The notes under the pieces were generated by a model. That model was not told where the DNA came from, did not search any database, and saw nothing but the letters and a program-made list of their open reading frames with translations. This document shows, piece by piece, positions 21,546 to 33,387 of a DNA stretch of 64,000 nucleotides (position 1 is the first letter of the stretch; each line of letters starts with the position of its first letter). The stretch comes from Diphasiastrum complanatum (Eukaryota > Streptophyta > Lycopodiopsida > Lycopodiales > Lycopodiaceae). The stretch is from NCBI GenBank assembly GCA_029204225.1, contig CM055105.1:11624404-11688403 (forward strand). The letters are read 5' to 3'. A program made the position numbers and the translations under genes.

Positions 21546-22632
21546 TTGAAAGAGGATCATGATATATTATCATGGATATTCTCAAGGACATCTTATCCTA
21601 GGATCATCAAGGACCATATGGATGGAGGACTTCTCAATGTTCCAAGAGTTGGAGACTTCAATGTTGAATGGCACTTAGCAGGTGATTTGAAAACATTGAA
21701 ATGTATGTATAATGTCTCTCACGGTGCTACATCAAAACACCCTTGTTTGTACTGCATGAAAATGGCAAAAGATGTAACTAGGAGTACAGGAATTATTAGA
21801 GAATATGCAAATCCAAACTGGAAGCCTGTGCTGTCTATCCCCTTAAAAAAGGTGCATGTTTGCACTCTTCATGCAAAAGTTAGATCAATAGAAAAGACTG
21901 TTTCTCTTCATATAGTTTTTGCTTGGAATACTAAGCCAGCATCATTAGCAAAGGAAGCTATCTCTCGATTAGAAGATGTTTTATCAAAAGCAGGACTCCA
22001 TGAAGGACATGTCAAAATTCAAAAAGATGAAAAGCTTTCAGGAAAGAATGGGAACATGCCAACTAAGCCAAGCATAGGAGGAACAAAAGCACGTTGTTTC
22101 CTATCAAATCATACTGGTAAGGCTTCTAATATTCAACACTCAGTCTGGACAGATATTATTGCTGCCACTCAGGACTTCGAGTAAGATGACAAAACCAAAG
22201 TACTAAAAGTTGATGTATGGAAAAAGTTTGATAATATGATTGCTATTTTAAGAAAAGAAAAATACTCTGATATTGATAAGAAAGCTGTCCAAAGGACTTG
22301 TGTCGAGTTTGTTAATGCAAATACATATGGAAGCTTGAGTGTATGGTCATCACAAGGGATGGAGAAGTCACACTGGCAAGCATGAGCAACATTTCATCGA
22401 GATACACAACATGGAGAAACTAATGAAAAACAAAACTACATTTGTCAATTGTTTCAGTGGTTCTACCACAGAGTTCAGATTCGACATATAACAAAGTCCA
22501 CACAATACAACAAGTTTAGAAAAGCATGCAAGTTCATACCAGAAGAGAAAGTTAGATGATTGCTGAGTAGAAGATCATCATTGTCATCAAATCATGACAT
22601 GTTCAGAATTGCTTTGCAAATTCATTGAACAA
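21546..22632 (+). pseudogene. Unknown ORF, possibly transposase-like
   Basis: A 212-codon open frame (21546-22184) reads on, in the same frame, through a TAA at 22182 and a TGA near 22383 to about 22630. A central segment, HLAGDLKTLKCMYNVSHGA, is followed by KHPCLYCM, a D-then-CxxC layout that loosely resembles the zinc-bearing insert of some DDE-type transposase-like proteins. Later, HWQA and HRDTQHGE are candidate metal or catalytic residues, but I cannot place the family. It converges on the ORF at 22699-23161. In-frame stops without frameshifts suggest fairly recent loss of function. Confidence 0.4.
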
Positions 22633-22698
22633 GAGAGGAGAAATACTCAATGTAAATGTATTGATTGTATTATACCAAAATACAAAGTGTCAACTATT

Positions 22699-23161
22699 CA
22701 TCATCAGATCTTGTGTCAGATTCTATGGCAGTATTGTCATGAAGAAATTCTCAGCTAGCGTATGCATCTAATAGATGTGCATTATCCTTATTTTCACTAA
22801 GCTCAATATAAGTGGAATACAATGAATAATGGGAGCTCCTTAAAGGAACATTCCCATCTGTAAAGCCTAAAATATTCAAAACATAAGATCTTTTGACAAA
22901 AATGATCTTATTTGTCTTAACAAATTTATGTCCTCCTAGGTAAAATGATAAAGCTTTAACTGCCATTATAAGACTCTCCTCGACTGGGTTCAGCTTGGAA
23001 TGAGCAATACAGATCTCATTCTTCAGGAAATGCCTAAGATAGTGGCCCAGTCCACTGTCCCTCTGGAACGAGGATGCGTGTTGTCTGAAACCACCTCGTC
23101 TCACAACAAAATCATCTATTATGAGAGCATCCCGCAATAGGAAATATGTCAGTAAAAACAC
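22699..23161 (-). pseudogene. Unknown ORF convergent with the preceding one
   Basis: A 136-codon minus-strand frame (23161-22751) continues after one TGA to an acidic C-terminus ending SDDE at about 22699. It contains FRQHASSFQRDSGLGHYLRHF and a hydrophobic middle, with no family I recognise. The upstream end (about 23140) has a splice-acceptor-like context, so earlier exons may exist further right. It faces the 21546-22632 ORF tail to tail with about 65 bases between. Confidence 0.35.
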
Positions 23162-24248
23162 ATTCAGTGATTAAAAACATTCTAATGCAAAGAAGAGTTA
23201 TAAATGAAGAAATATATAACAAGGAAACATTCAAATATAAAGTATCGAGGACATCTACACATACACAGTTGATTTTTGAACTTAAAGGATGATCCTTAGA
23301 TAAAGACATTTTTAATCAGAAGGCACTTATTCTGAAGGACTTAACTGAATCGACTTGAGCCATTGTCAAAGTAACACAAATAATGAATATTTGGGAATGG
23401 GTCAGACAGTCAAGCCTTATCCAAACAATGTGCCTTTTCACGTGTTCAACGCCCATTGTTCTACAAGAAGATGCATAGATAGAAGTACACTTGTAATTAT
23501 CTTATTATTATAGAAAAATAGAACAGACATGCCTTATTGCCTAACGAACAAATTATCTGAGTTTCGCGTCTATATGTATCAGAACACTCGACCAATCCTA
23601 CACTGAGTTACCAAGTTGTTGAGTTCAGAGAGGAAGGAAGAATTGAGTCGAGCTTTTGAGTCTCCTAAGTCCTTCGCTCTCATATATTGTCTTCTGTGCT
23701 GAGTGCCTACGTGTTTAACAGTCTATAGTCTCGCACCTTCGAGGATTTGATGTATGATTGGTCAAACATTTAGTTCGAATACTACAATATTTGCATGCAT
23801 GTTAATCTCGAACTAAAGTCTTTAAATTGATTATTAGATTCAAACTATGTAATTGTTTGAACTACACAATGGTTCTATGTTCTTTAAAGTGATTATGACT
23901 TATGGAATCACGATTACATCTGAGTCTTGAAACTTTGAACTTTAACATTCTAAAGGATCAGTTGCACAATTGTGACTAGACATAGAAGATTTAGTATCAC
24001 ACCAAGGTGATACTCTGCTGTTGAGAGCAGAGTGCCTGTACTCGATATATTGAGGTTTGAGACCACTTGTTTTTTCAAATAAGTCGATAAAAACAATTGT
24101 TGAGGATTGTTATTCGAGGTTTTGCATGATTTTTCTGAGACTTAGTGTGAGAAACAACTATGTCTAATCCTCTGTTCAAGTAACTGTTTGCATTGTCTCA
24201 CAAACTTAATTAGAAGCACAATTCGATAGAATCGAACTGGCATACAAG
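23162..24248. other. Non-coding interval
   Basis: AT-rich sequence without convincing coding potential. Parts (23600-24230) have the composition of LTR or leader sequence, but I found no matching partner or primer site here. Confidence 0.4.
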
Positions 24249-24250
24249 TG

Positions 24251-24341
<91 letters not shown>
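24249..24341. repeat. (GA)n microsatellite
   Basis: About 46 GA units, ending about 975 bases upstream of the HMA1-like start codon. Confidence 0.97.
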
Positions 24342-24345
<4 letters not shown>

Positions 24346-24726
24346 ATTAATGTGAAACCATGGTAGAGAGTGCCTATGTGCACTTGTAAGTCACAAGAGT
24401 GGCGAGGCCTCTTAGAAGTAGTAGTAGCAAGTTTTTTCTTAGCCTATATGAAACTTAATTGACGAATGATGGAATACACATGATCTACTTTTTTTTGTAT
24501 ATATAGTTATGCAACTAGTAAGTTATACATAACACATACAGCTTGGCAAGCTCTCAAGATGTCATTATGTAGTGGCCGGGATTCGAGCTTGTGCCTTGTT
24601 GGTTGCAGTCAACAGCTCTACCCATACACTGTGATGCAATGGTCACTTTTAGGGAAATCTATATCACAATGTAGCACCTTTGCTATCAATGAATGAGAGC
24701 GTGTCACATCAGCACTTTTTCACAAT

Positions 24727-24890
24727 GTCCATTACGTATTATGGAAGGAGCTGGGCAGAAGCCATTCTGCCCGATAAGGATTTCCAAAAAAATTTGGGCG
24801 AGGCCTAGAGGGGCCGAGCCTAATTTTTTTTGAAAAGCCGAACCGGGCAGAATGGACTTTGCCCGACTCCTTCCATTGCGTAATGGATAC
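24727..24890. mobile_element. MITE-like foldback in the HMA1 5' flank
   Basis: About 165 bases form two inverted arms: TCCATTACG at the left end (about 24727) pairs with CGTAATGGA at the right (about 24882). Inside, TGGAAGGAG pairs with CTCCTTCCA and CGGGCAGAATGG matches in inverted form. The loop lies around 24810. There is no coding sequence, and the target duplication is not clear. Confidence 0.7.
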
Positions 24891-25317
24891 CTGAAATTTT
24901 TTTAGAAGCACATTACGAAGCATAATAGGTAGGTTTGACTTTGACTGACCAATGTACGAAATTCGTACGGACGGGCACAGACAGGCAGAATAAAAAAAGC
25001 AAAATCCACCTTTGAAAAAAACGCATGCATTTTCTGGTTTTTAATTTATTTGAAAATGGGCATAATCTCCAACACGTATCCATTACATAATTGGGTGCAA
25101 TATGGTGAGGAATAAAGTCTTAAATTGGAGATACATATTATATATGCTTTTGGTATTATGAACATGGGATTAAACAGAATCGAACCTGGGTGAGCGACCA
25201 AAGTGATCGATCCGTCCTTCCTATATGAGAAAGAGAGAGACGAAAGCGGGGGAGAGAGTGTGGAGAGACTCTCACACGGACGAGAGATGCTCGCGCTTTG
25301 ATTTATTACTATGATAT
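24891..25317 (+). promoter_or_regulatory. Probable 5' flank/UTR of the HMA1-like gene
   Basis: This AT-rich interval ends with GAGAGA-rich sequence (25225-25290) and then the start codon. A (GA)-rich leader is common in plants. No clear TATA box can be placed. An out-of-frame ATG at 25311, overlapping the start codon context, might slightly reduce initiation. Confidence 0.4.
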
Positions 25318-26118
25318 ATGGCAGCTTTTATGCTCAGAGCCGATCCATGTGGGCCGTTTTATCCTCTTTCCACTTCTATTGCCACCAAGCGCAATACTCT
25401 AACGCGATCGGACCATCATGCTGTGTTCAGTCGGGGCTACAAGCCACACAATTCACCCCCGCCTCAGCTGAGACCAAGCTTCAAAGAAAGGCCAATTGGT
25501 AGTTCCTGCATTTCTCATGGTTGCTTGAAGAGGATTGAGCTTTATCAGCAAGGATCTTCCGTCAGTTGGCACATAAGTCCAGTATGGAAGCAGAGGCGAG
25601 CATGGGCATTCAGGAAGTACCACACCCTTGATGTGAGAAATCATAGTAATGGCATTTCCGGAAGTGGCCTGGATGATACTCATCACGAGGATCATGAAAA
25701 CCATAAGCATCACCAAGATCAGCAAGCTTTACCCTCATATGGAGAATTTGAATATGGAGAATTTGAAGATGCGTGCTGCCAGAAGAGATCCCCATCAGCT
25801 GTAACCCACCATGAAGATCATCATCACCATTACCACCAAGAAGAACACCACAGTCATGTCACAGAAGCAGGGCATTCACATTCTCACCCAGGGCATGAAA
25901 ACCCAGGTGGGTTGAACCAACTTCAGCTTCTAATTATCAGAGCTTCCAATTTTCTGGGGTTTTCGAGATTGGCAGATGCATGGCGGGACAACCTACAAGT
26001 GTGCTGTGTCTCTTTGGGGCTTCTCGTGTTGGCTGTTTTTACTCCTCATGTTCTGTCTGCGAAGATCGCTCCTTCTGTCCAATCCGTGCTCGTAGTCATT
26101 GCTTTTCCACTTACAGGC
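25318..26118 (+). CDS. HMA1: HMA1-like heavy-metal P1B-ATPase, exon 1
   Basis: HMA1 is a chloroplast-envelope P1B-type ATPase; in Arabidopsis it is linked to Zn, Cu and Ca transport. Exon 1 (ATG 25318, 267 codons) encodes an N-terminus rich in S, R and basic residues consistent with a transit peptide. It then has a His-rich stretch (HHEDHENHKHHQ, later HHEDHHHHYHQEEHH), characteristic of HMA1, and two hydrophobic segments (from VCCVSLGLLVLAVF; from SVLVVIAFPLTG). It ends at a GTGAGT donor (26119) in phase 0. Across the window nine exons are open and in phase, together encoding about 701 residues; Arabidopsis HMA1 has about 820, so the C-terminus lies beyond the window. Confidence 0.93.
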
Positions 26119-26899
26119 GTGAGTATCTTCTACCAAACAGTTGTGAACTTGCTTTTTCATGTAGATATTTGTTATTCAGGATGTGTGTTCTCTGAAAAAG
26201 AGAATTTGGTATGGTTTGCATTAGCATATGTAAGTTCATCGATCGCCATGAGCATGCGTTATGGATGAGCTAGGTGTCTCGGAGGACTGCTCTTTGCTAG
26301 AATGGAAATTTGTTCTTCCAGCGAGTTTACAGGTCGTGAAACAGATTATATGTGGATTTCGCTGTGGTGATTTCAAACATTATTCTGGAATTTTGTATAC
26401 CAATCAGCAAGCAATAAATCAAGCTGCATTTTCAAGAACCAAGAGGGTTGATTGACACGATCAGAATTTTTTTCACGAGTTTTAAAAGTTGTTCGCAAAT
26501 AAATTGTTGTGAGTACGTACATAAAGCTCGAACAACTATCTTGAGAAGGAACTTGGATCCAGGATTTCAATCATTCACAAATGTGTAGTTTGTTCTTCCC
26601 CATTGCCAGGCTTGCATTATTAGTGGCTTAAGTTAAATGTATGTAAAGAGAAAAGTATATATAATCTAACATATATGAATGTGGTTTGTTCTTCCCCATT
26701 AGCAACCTTTCTTTTTAAATTTCTTAAGTTGAATGTATGTTAGTCTTATAAAAAGAAAACCATATATAAAGTAAGCTGTTTACCACTAATTTTTCAAATA
26801 TGGACTCTTTTCCTTGGATGACTTCTTGTGTGACTCAGTTCTAGCTTCAAAGAGAGGAAATTATGCACTTTACATAATCAGTCGAGATTGCTGCTGCAG
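26119..26899 (+). other. HMA1-like intron 1
   Basis: A 781-base intron, AT-rich, GT-AG. It contains two copies of a TTTGTTCTTCCCCATT motif near 26590 and 26686. No mobile element is recognised. Confidence 0.85.
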
Positions 26900-27050
26900 G
26901 TTCCAGCATTACTTGATGCTGCAGTCGATATTGCAGGTGGCAAAGTCAATATCCATGTTTTGATGGCTCTTGCAGCTTTTGCCTCAATGTTTATGGGAAA
27001 TGTCTTGGAGGGCGCATTGCTTCTAGCTATGTTTAGTCTATCACACCAAG
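26900..27050 (+). CDS. HMA1: HMA1-like exon 2: membrane segments
   Basis: The exon starts at 26900 after a TGCAG acceptor and continues the frame from exon 1. It encodes DIAGGKVNIHVLMALAAFAS and MFMGNVLEGALLLAMF, the hairpin of transmembrane helices before the actuator domain, strongly conserved in HMA1. It ends at AAG/GTACC (27050), leaving one base for the next exon. Confidence 0.95.
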
Positions 27051-27250
27051 GTACCACTTCGCTCCTTGAGTGATTATCATAGGCTCATTATTTGAAGCAA
27101 TGGCTGAACTCCTCCTTACATGAATTGAAGATTTTATCTGCCTTTAATAGATTTTTTTGTACCAACTACAAGAGATTGTGAACCTAGTATTTGGAAAACA
27201 TCGTAGCAAGAGGTCTTTGATCGTATACAAATGGTAATTTGGTTTTGTAG

Positions 27251-27438
27251 CCGAAGAATATTTCACCAAACGAGCTTTGGGAGATGTGAAGGCTTTGAAA
27301 GAAAGCAACCCGGAGTTTGCTCTTGTTTTGGACACTTTTGATATTTCATCGCCTCCCCCTCTTTCAACAATGACATATAAGAAGGTGGCAGTCTGTGATG
27401 TTGAAGTTGGTTCATACCTTTTGATAAAAGCTGGTGAG
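27251..27438 (+). CDS. HMA1: HMA1-like exon 3: actuator domain start
   Basis: The first two bases complete an Ala codon with exon 2, then EEYFTKRALGDVKALKESNP follows, a conserved HMA1 segment entering the actuator domain. VEVGSYLLIKAGE closes the exon before a GTATAT donor at 27439. Intron 2 is 200 bases and intron 3 is 172 bases, both compact. Confidence 0.95.
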
Positions 27439-27610
27439 GTATATGACTTCACATATCATGCCTCTATATTTAGAGTTCAAAAAGTCTTTCAAAAATATTG
27501 TTATCATGAAATAAGGTACACATTGAAACCATTCAATTTCTTTGTTCTTGATTTGTACCATTGTGATGCAAGAACACTAATCATGTAAGGATGTTTTTAT
27601 ATGGCTTAAG

Positions 27611-27757
27611 ACTGTACCAGTTGATGGTGAAGTTTGGCAAGGAAGATCGATGGTGACTGTTGAGCACTTGACTGGGGAAGCTCATCCTATGGAGAAGCAC
27701 ATTGGGGCTAGTGTGCCAGGTGGTGCAAGGAATCTTGATGGCTTAATGATTGTAAAG
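27611..27757 (+). CDS. HMA1: HMA1-like exon 4: TGE actuator motif
   Basis: 49 codons, phase 0 at both ends. It contains VEHLTGEAHPM, holding the TGE motif whose Glu helps dephosphorylate P-type ATPases, and VPGGARNLDG. It is followed by the 18.4 kb intron 4. Confidence 0.95.
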
Positions 27758-29218
27758 GTATATCAATTTAAATGTGGCACTAATTGCAACATATGAGTGT
27801 TCTTCGTTACATGTCTTGTGTTTGAACCTTCACAACATCCTATGTGGCTTCTTGGTTATTTTGGAGATGGTTCATTTACTTGACTATCTTGCAATAGCAC
27901 CTCAATTGATGAAGGAGCATCATGTAGTTAAAGCATTCCTAGTTGATATAAATCTCTACAAATCAGTAGCCTTGTTAATGTTACATTTATGTAAGTATAT
28001 TTTAGGCTCTGATGATGTATATGGTGATACACTTTTGCAGTATACTTGGGTCATGATGTTCTTATGTGCAAATATACTTGGGCCATGATGTTTTGATCTC
28101 AGCAATGGTTGATTTTGAAGAGTTAGAACTCCTAAGCTGTTTTTAAGTTACAAGCACATCTATGAGATAACATACAAAATAGAACATTAGAGCATCAACT
28201 TACTTGATATCACTATTTTTCTAGAAAGTATCAAGAACATATGACAATGCACTCACTATCTTGTAGTCCCCTTACATGGGTATTTTGCTATTTTGAGGTC
28301 TCTAGCAAAAGAACTCACTAAACGTTTTCCCAAAAGATTTCAAATAATGTACCCTTTGAGGATATCAATTGCAAATCATTATCGGTTAACATGAAAAAAG
28401 TTCATGCTCATTGAGACTTGAGTACTTACTACTTATTGTAACTTGTCATTACTACGTGTCATTTGAATTCTATAAACGTCTATCATGGATCATTGAGCTT
28501 GGATTATGGAAATTGGAATTGCTTTGAGTTTAAATTAGGAAGCTGGATTTTGGGGACTGGAAGTTTTGGAACTACTTTAATGTTTTAACTTTAAAGTTTA
28601 GTGCTAAGTATTTTAACCACTAATTTGCTAGTTTATAAATCATCACATTAGTCATAACATAAATTTGATGACTTGATAAGGGTTCTACTTCTAACTTTCA
28701 AACATGTCACAAGAGGCAGTTGATTACAGTCTCAAGTCTTGACTCTCCAAAGGTGCATTACCCCCTTAAAAACACTACAAAAAAGACACTTGTTTTTGCC
28801 ATAATCGAAGGTGAGGATTAAAATCAACCCAAAAAATAAAATCCTAAAAATGTTTTGTTGTTTCGAGAAGGTAGGCACCTATTTAAAACACGTTTTTCCA
28901 TTTCGAAAACGACATTACGAGAAGATACCCTAAACATTAAATTAGACTTCATGCCAAAACCTAGGCTTTCATACGAAATATGGGAATAATGGTGATAAGT
29001 TTAGTGACTGCCAACACATAACTAGATAAATCACACAAACGATACAAGATACTGCGTAGGACAACACACAAGATTAATGAAAAGATAGCATACAACATAG
29101 CATTTTAAGCTAGATTGAAAGCGCGGAATACGACAAGAGTAGAAGACACTCACAAATGGTGATCTTAAACATAACCCTATCTCTCCAACACACGGATTTT
29201 CTTCTCTTACCAATATAT

Positions 29219-29301
29219 GAGATGTTCTTTAAACACTAGATGCTACATAGGCCAAATAATGAGATGTTCTTTAAACACTAGATGCTACATAGGCCAAATT
29301 A
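29219..29301. repeat. 42-bp tandem duplication
   Basis: A unit beginning GAGATGTTCTTTAAACAC occurs at 29219-29260 and again at 29261-29301 with almost no change. Confidence 0.9.
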
Positions 29302-29620
29302 TGCCCTTAATGTAGTTTCCAAAGATGCTATCAACTCTTACTATTGCTTATAGGGTTTCTCCCCAATAGCGACACATGCCATGACTTTTCTTGAATTTTG
29401 GCCAAGTGTCCTCCGTGCATTAGTTACAAAAAAAGTACTTATTATGACATTAGGGGTCTTAATTATTGTTATGCCAATGGTAAACGAGTTGACTTTTACC
29501 CAGTTCTGTAATGAGTTACTCGAGTCCTTGAGGGGGAAATGTAAGAGTGATCATTATTTCTCCATAACGACAAGAGTCCGCTCTCTCAAGTTTTTGTCTA
29601 TTCCTTCCACTATCATTATG

Positions 29621-30894
29621 GCACATTCACCTACCTCGAGTGAGACTACTCAGGAAACCTTATCCGATCAGTTTCGTCGCATGGATGGGACCCTTTCTGG
29701 CCTCGTTCTCCGCTTCGATACAGTAATGACCGGCTTTGCTACTAGGCAATCCCAGATTGATTCTTTACAGCCTCATGGTCCTGGTAAAGCTCCTGTTTTT
29801 CCTTCATTTGGGACTCCCCCATTTGGATTTCCATCTTCTTCTGCTAGTCAGCCTGCTGGTGGACCGTTCATTCCGCATATCCTGGTTTCCTTCCACGTCC
29901 CCCAGTTCCGGAGCCACACTTTGCTCGAGACTTTCGTGATAGGGTACAACTTGCTACCTATTCCAGTTCCTCTGATGGGAACTTATTAGAGAATTGGTTT
30001 GCTAAGCTTGACACATATTTTCAGATCTATCCTAAGACTGATCCTCAGAAGATCCAGTTGGCTGCTTTACACTTAGACGGACGCGCCACCACGTGGTGGC
30101 AAGTTTATCGAGCTGATCCTGATCGGGAAGGGCTCCATATATGGCATATCTTTTGCCATGACCTCCGTCATGTTATGATTGATCCTTAGTGGCTCGACCG
30201 CCAACGTGATACATTCCGTACTCTCACTCAGACCAGTGACCTTGCTTCTTATACAGATCAGTTTATGGAGCTTTCTTATCTTTTCACAGATCTACAGCCC
30301 ACTGAGCTTATTTCTCGTTACATTGCTGGGCTTCGTGGTGCCTTACGTTATGATGTTTCTTCCTTCCGTCCTCCCACACTTGTTGAGGCGATGTCCCTTG
30401 CCAGTACTTTACAGCACAAGTACTCTGACACCCTTCCTTCCCGCTTCTCCCAATCTCGTCCTTCGGTTTCATCTTTTCCCGCTATGACTGCCCCTACACC
30501 TGCCCCTTTCGTTACAGCTCCTTCCATTGTCCCTTCGTCTCCTCGTACTCCGACCTCTCGACCTGCTTTTGTCCGACGTTACACGTCCGCAGAGTTCGCT
30601 GACCTTCAGGAGAAGCGTCTTTGTTTTCGTTGTAAGAGTCTCGACCATTTTGCCCGTGATTGCCATCAGCCTCTCCCTACTACTACTACTGCTTTTTACC
30701 ATGAGGGCACTACTACAGATGATTCCGATATCTACATTCATATTTCTGATGAGCTTGACCTTTCCCCTGACCCTTCCACTGATTTGCTTCCTGCTACTTG
30801 CCATGCTCAGCTTGCCTATCTTGGACAGGGCGTCCTGGTCCTCGCTCCATTCGGTTACGTATACGCATTACAGGTCGTGAGTATATTGCTTTAG
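29621..30894 (+). pseudogene. Ty3/gypsy chromovirus gag
   Basis: The frame from ATG 29621 encodes the gag N-terminus (S/T/P-rich with QIDSLQ). A shift near 29960 leads to the retrotransposon gag domain (LENWFAKLDTYFQIYP, then LHLDGRATTWW). A TAG near 30187 interrupts it. The last part (30265-30894) ends with a CCHC knuckle, CFRCKSLDHFARDC, at about 30622-30663. Pol follows in another frame. The 5' LTR and primer site were not identified. Confidence 0.88.
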
Positions 30895-32528
30895 TTGATA
30901 CCGGCAGCACTCACTCTTTTATCAGCAGTTATATCACCAGTCGGATCCGTGCCTCACCGGTTCCTGCTTCACAGCCTCTCACAGTCGAGGTTGCCAGTTC
31001 ACATTCTTTTTCTAGTTCTCAGATGTTTCAGGGTTTACCATACCGTATTGGCGATTTTTCTGGACAGGCAGATCTTTACATTATACCTATGGAGCGATAT
31101 GATCTTATCCTTGGTGCTGATTGGTTTGCATCTCTTGGAGCCGTGACACTGGACTTGACACAGCAGACATTGACATTTGTACATGATGCAGTTCCACACT
31201 CACTTGTTGGCATTGATTCTCAGGGAGACTTCCAGTTGATTACTGGGAAGCAGTTTATTCGCAGCCTGCCGAAGGCTCATTGTGCAGCCTTATTATGTGT
31301 TCAACGGACAGTACCAGTTCCTCCAGTTTCTACTCCAGCAGCTGTTCCTCAGGTGATCTCTGACTTATTACATCAGTATGCTTTTGTCTTTTTAGAACCT
31401 ACGACGCTACCGCCATTACGTGACGTGAACCATCATATTGACCTGCTTCCTGGTTCTGCTCCTCCTTCCCGTCCCCCTTATCGTATGTCTCGATCTGAGC
31501 GTGATGAGCTTGAGCTCCATATTACTGCCTTGTTAGATCAGGGTCTCATTATTCCTAGTCACAGCCCTTTCGGTGCTCCTGTTCTCCTTGTTAGTAAGAA
31601 AGATGGTACCAAACGCCTTTGTATTGATTACCGTGCTTTTATGCGTATATTGGATGTACAGCTTTTTATGGGTTCCGCTTATCATTCTACTTCTGATGGG
31701 CAGTCTGAGGTCCTTAACAGGATCCTTGAGGATTATTTACACCATTTTGTTACTCCTTCTGGGAAGGATTGGGATCAGCATTTATGTTTAGCAGAGTATA
31801 GCTATAATAGCTCTGTTAGTACCAGCACAGGTGTCTCACCATTTTTATTATCTCATGGCTATGCACCTCTTTTACCTGGCATTCCTCTCCCTCCTGAGGA
31901 TACACCTGTCACACTTGCATCTTTTCTATCAGGTGCCCGAGAGCTTATTACCCGGGCCAGTTCTCATTTACAGCATGTTCAGCAGCGTTATCAGACCTCA
32001 GTTGATTGTCACCGCCGCCATGTTGAGTTTCAGCTTGGAGATATGGTTTATCTACGCCTACAGTTTGCACGTCATCATTTTGTCCAGGGCCATGCTTCTA
32101 CTGAGAAGCTTGCACCACGTTATTATGGGCCTTATCGCATTTTGGAGGTTCTTAGTCCAGTTACGTATCGCTTACAGCTTCCTGCTTCCACATGCACGTG
32201 TGATGTATTCCATGTTAGTTTATTACGTGCTGCTATTGAGGATGACGCTCCTTGTGATGCTGAGTTTCCTACTGCACTAGAGTTATTTCCATTTTTACCT
32301 GCTGCTATATTACAGGTTCATCTATACCATAGTCGACGTCGCCAACAGATTCAGTTTTTGGTCCAGTGGGATGGTCGTCCTATTGAGGAGGCCACATGGG
32401 AGCCTATTGATGGCTTTTATCATACACCATCACTTGCGGATCAGGCTCGTGCTCTTGCTGCACTTGTTGATTCCTCTACATCAGATGTTGTTCTAGCTGC
32501 TGATGCACCAGGGCTTGCTGCTATTTGA
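30798..32528 (+). pseudogene. Chromovirus pol with in-frame internal deletion
   Basis: One open frame of 576 codons joins remote parts of pol. It has an aspartic protease (VDTGSTHSF; DTG at about 30897), the N-terminal part of reverse transcriptase ending at KRLCIDYRAF (about 31638), then at once the end of integrase (SAYHSTSDGQSEVLNR) and its C-terminal domain. A chromodomain follows (LVQWDGRPIEEATWEP, about 32350-32410). The RT catalytic motif, all RNase H, and the integrase zinc finger and first catalytic acids are missing. The deletion kept the frame, so a protease-to-chromodomain protein is still encoded. It cannot retrotranspose alone. Confidence 0.88.
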
Positions 32529-32956
32529 TCCAGTTTCTTTTCAGCAGTTGGGTCTTTTTTTTTTGTGCAGGGGAGAGTTATGGACTCGGCTCATTACATT
32601 CGCCGCGTCCATTTACATTTACTTTACTTTATGCATAAGCAGGCCTTGGGCCCTTTTTTATTCATTAGTGACACTTAGACTATATGGTTGGCCTTTGGCC
32701 TTATTACTCATTATTAGGCCATTTGGACATATTACTGAAGAGTGGGGGCCTTCTTGGAGGGCGCATTATTATCCCTCCCAATTGGGCCCTAGCCACTGGA
32801 AGCTTCCTCTTGGCTATAAGTAGGGAAACTGTGTCATTTGTTATTCAGCTGATGATATTGATCTCTCTCTTTAGCCTCCTTAATCTCTCTCTTTCCTGCT
32901 TTCTAGGGCTAAGTCTTGCTTATGTGCTGCTTTCATAGCTTAGCTCTAGATCAATT
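32529..32956 (+). repeat. Probable chromovirus 3' LTR start
   Basis: A purine-rich GCAGGGGAGAG (about 32568-32578) follows the stop and looks like a polypurine tract. The sequence after it (from about 32579) has no coding content and would be the 3' LTR. Its end is not resolved because another element's coding sequence begins near 32957. Confidence 0.4.
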
Positions 32957-33375
32957 GTGGCTTCATTCGTAACCCTCAAAATCCTCAAAACAGGAGTGTG
33001 CGCTAAGTTGTCTCCTAGGTATTGTGGTCCGTTTAACATTATTACGAGAATAGACGAAGTTTCCTATGAGCTAGAACTCCCGACCAGTACTAAAGTCCAT
33101 CCAGTTTTCCATGTTAGTCGGTTACAAAGGGCTTTAACTAGATCAGATAATCTAGTCAGGGACAGTGTTCTAGTTTCCCTCGAGGATTCTCAGCAACTTC
33201 CACATGAGCCAGAAAATATTCTCAGTGTTAGGGAGACGCAGACTCATCATACCCTATATCAAGAATATTTAATCAAGTGGAAGGATCAGCCAGTTGAGAA
33301 TGCCACTTGGGAGAAGGGCAGTATACTTCGACAATTATATCCAGATTTTGTCTTAGAGGACCAAGACAATTATTA
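32957..33375 (+). pseudogene. Second chromovirus: integrase end and chromodomain
   Basis: The frame begins within the integrase C-terminal domain ([31 protein letters not shown]) and ends with a chromodomain ([19 protein letters not shown]) and the stop at about 33375. The sequence differs clearly from the chromodomain at 32350, so this is a different chromovirus family member. It is directly followed by a polypurine tract and LTR. Confidence 0.88.
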
Positions 33376-33387
33376 AGGGGGAGGGAG

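Noticed and set aside
9218-23161. Endogenous giant-virus insertion as source of the histone-like gene
   Set aside because: Spliceosomal introns and lack of any recognisable viral core gene (polymerase, capsid, ATPase) make this unsupported from the sequence alone.
24560-24640. Possible tRNA-derived SINE (B-box-like CGAATCCCGG on the minus strand)
   Set aside because: No A box at a suitable distance, no poly-A tail and no target duplication could be seen.
26370-26570. Extra exon of HMA1 within intron 1
   Set aside because: Exons 1 and 2 already join in phase and match HMA1 continuously, leaving no missing segment.
30469-30804. Minus-strand ORF with R/S-rich sequence opposite gag
   Set aside because: It is a shadow of the gypsy gag frame on the plus strand.
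31573-32280. Hydrophobic plus-strand ORFs that look like membrane proteins
   Set aside because: They are alternative frames of the chromovirus pol gene; the real frame carries protease, RT and chromodomain motifs.
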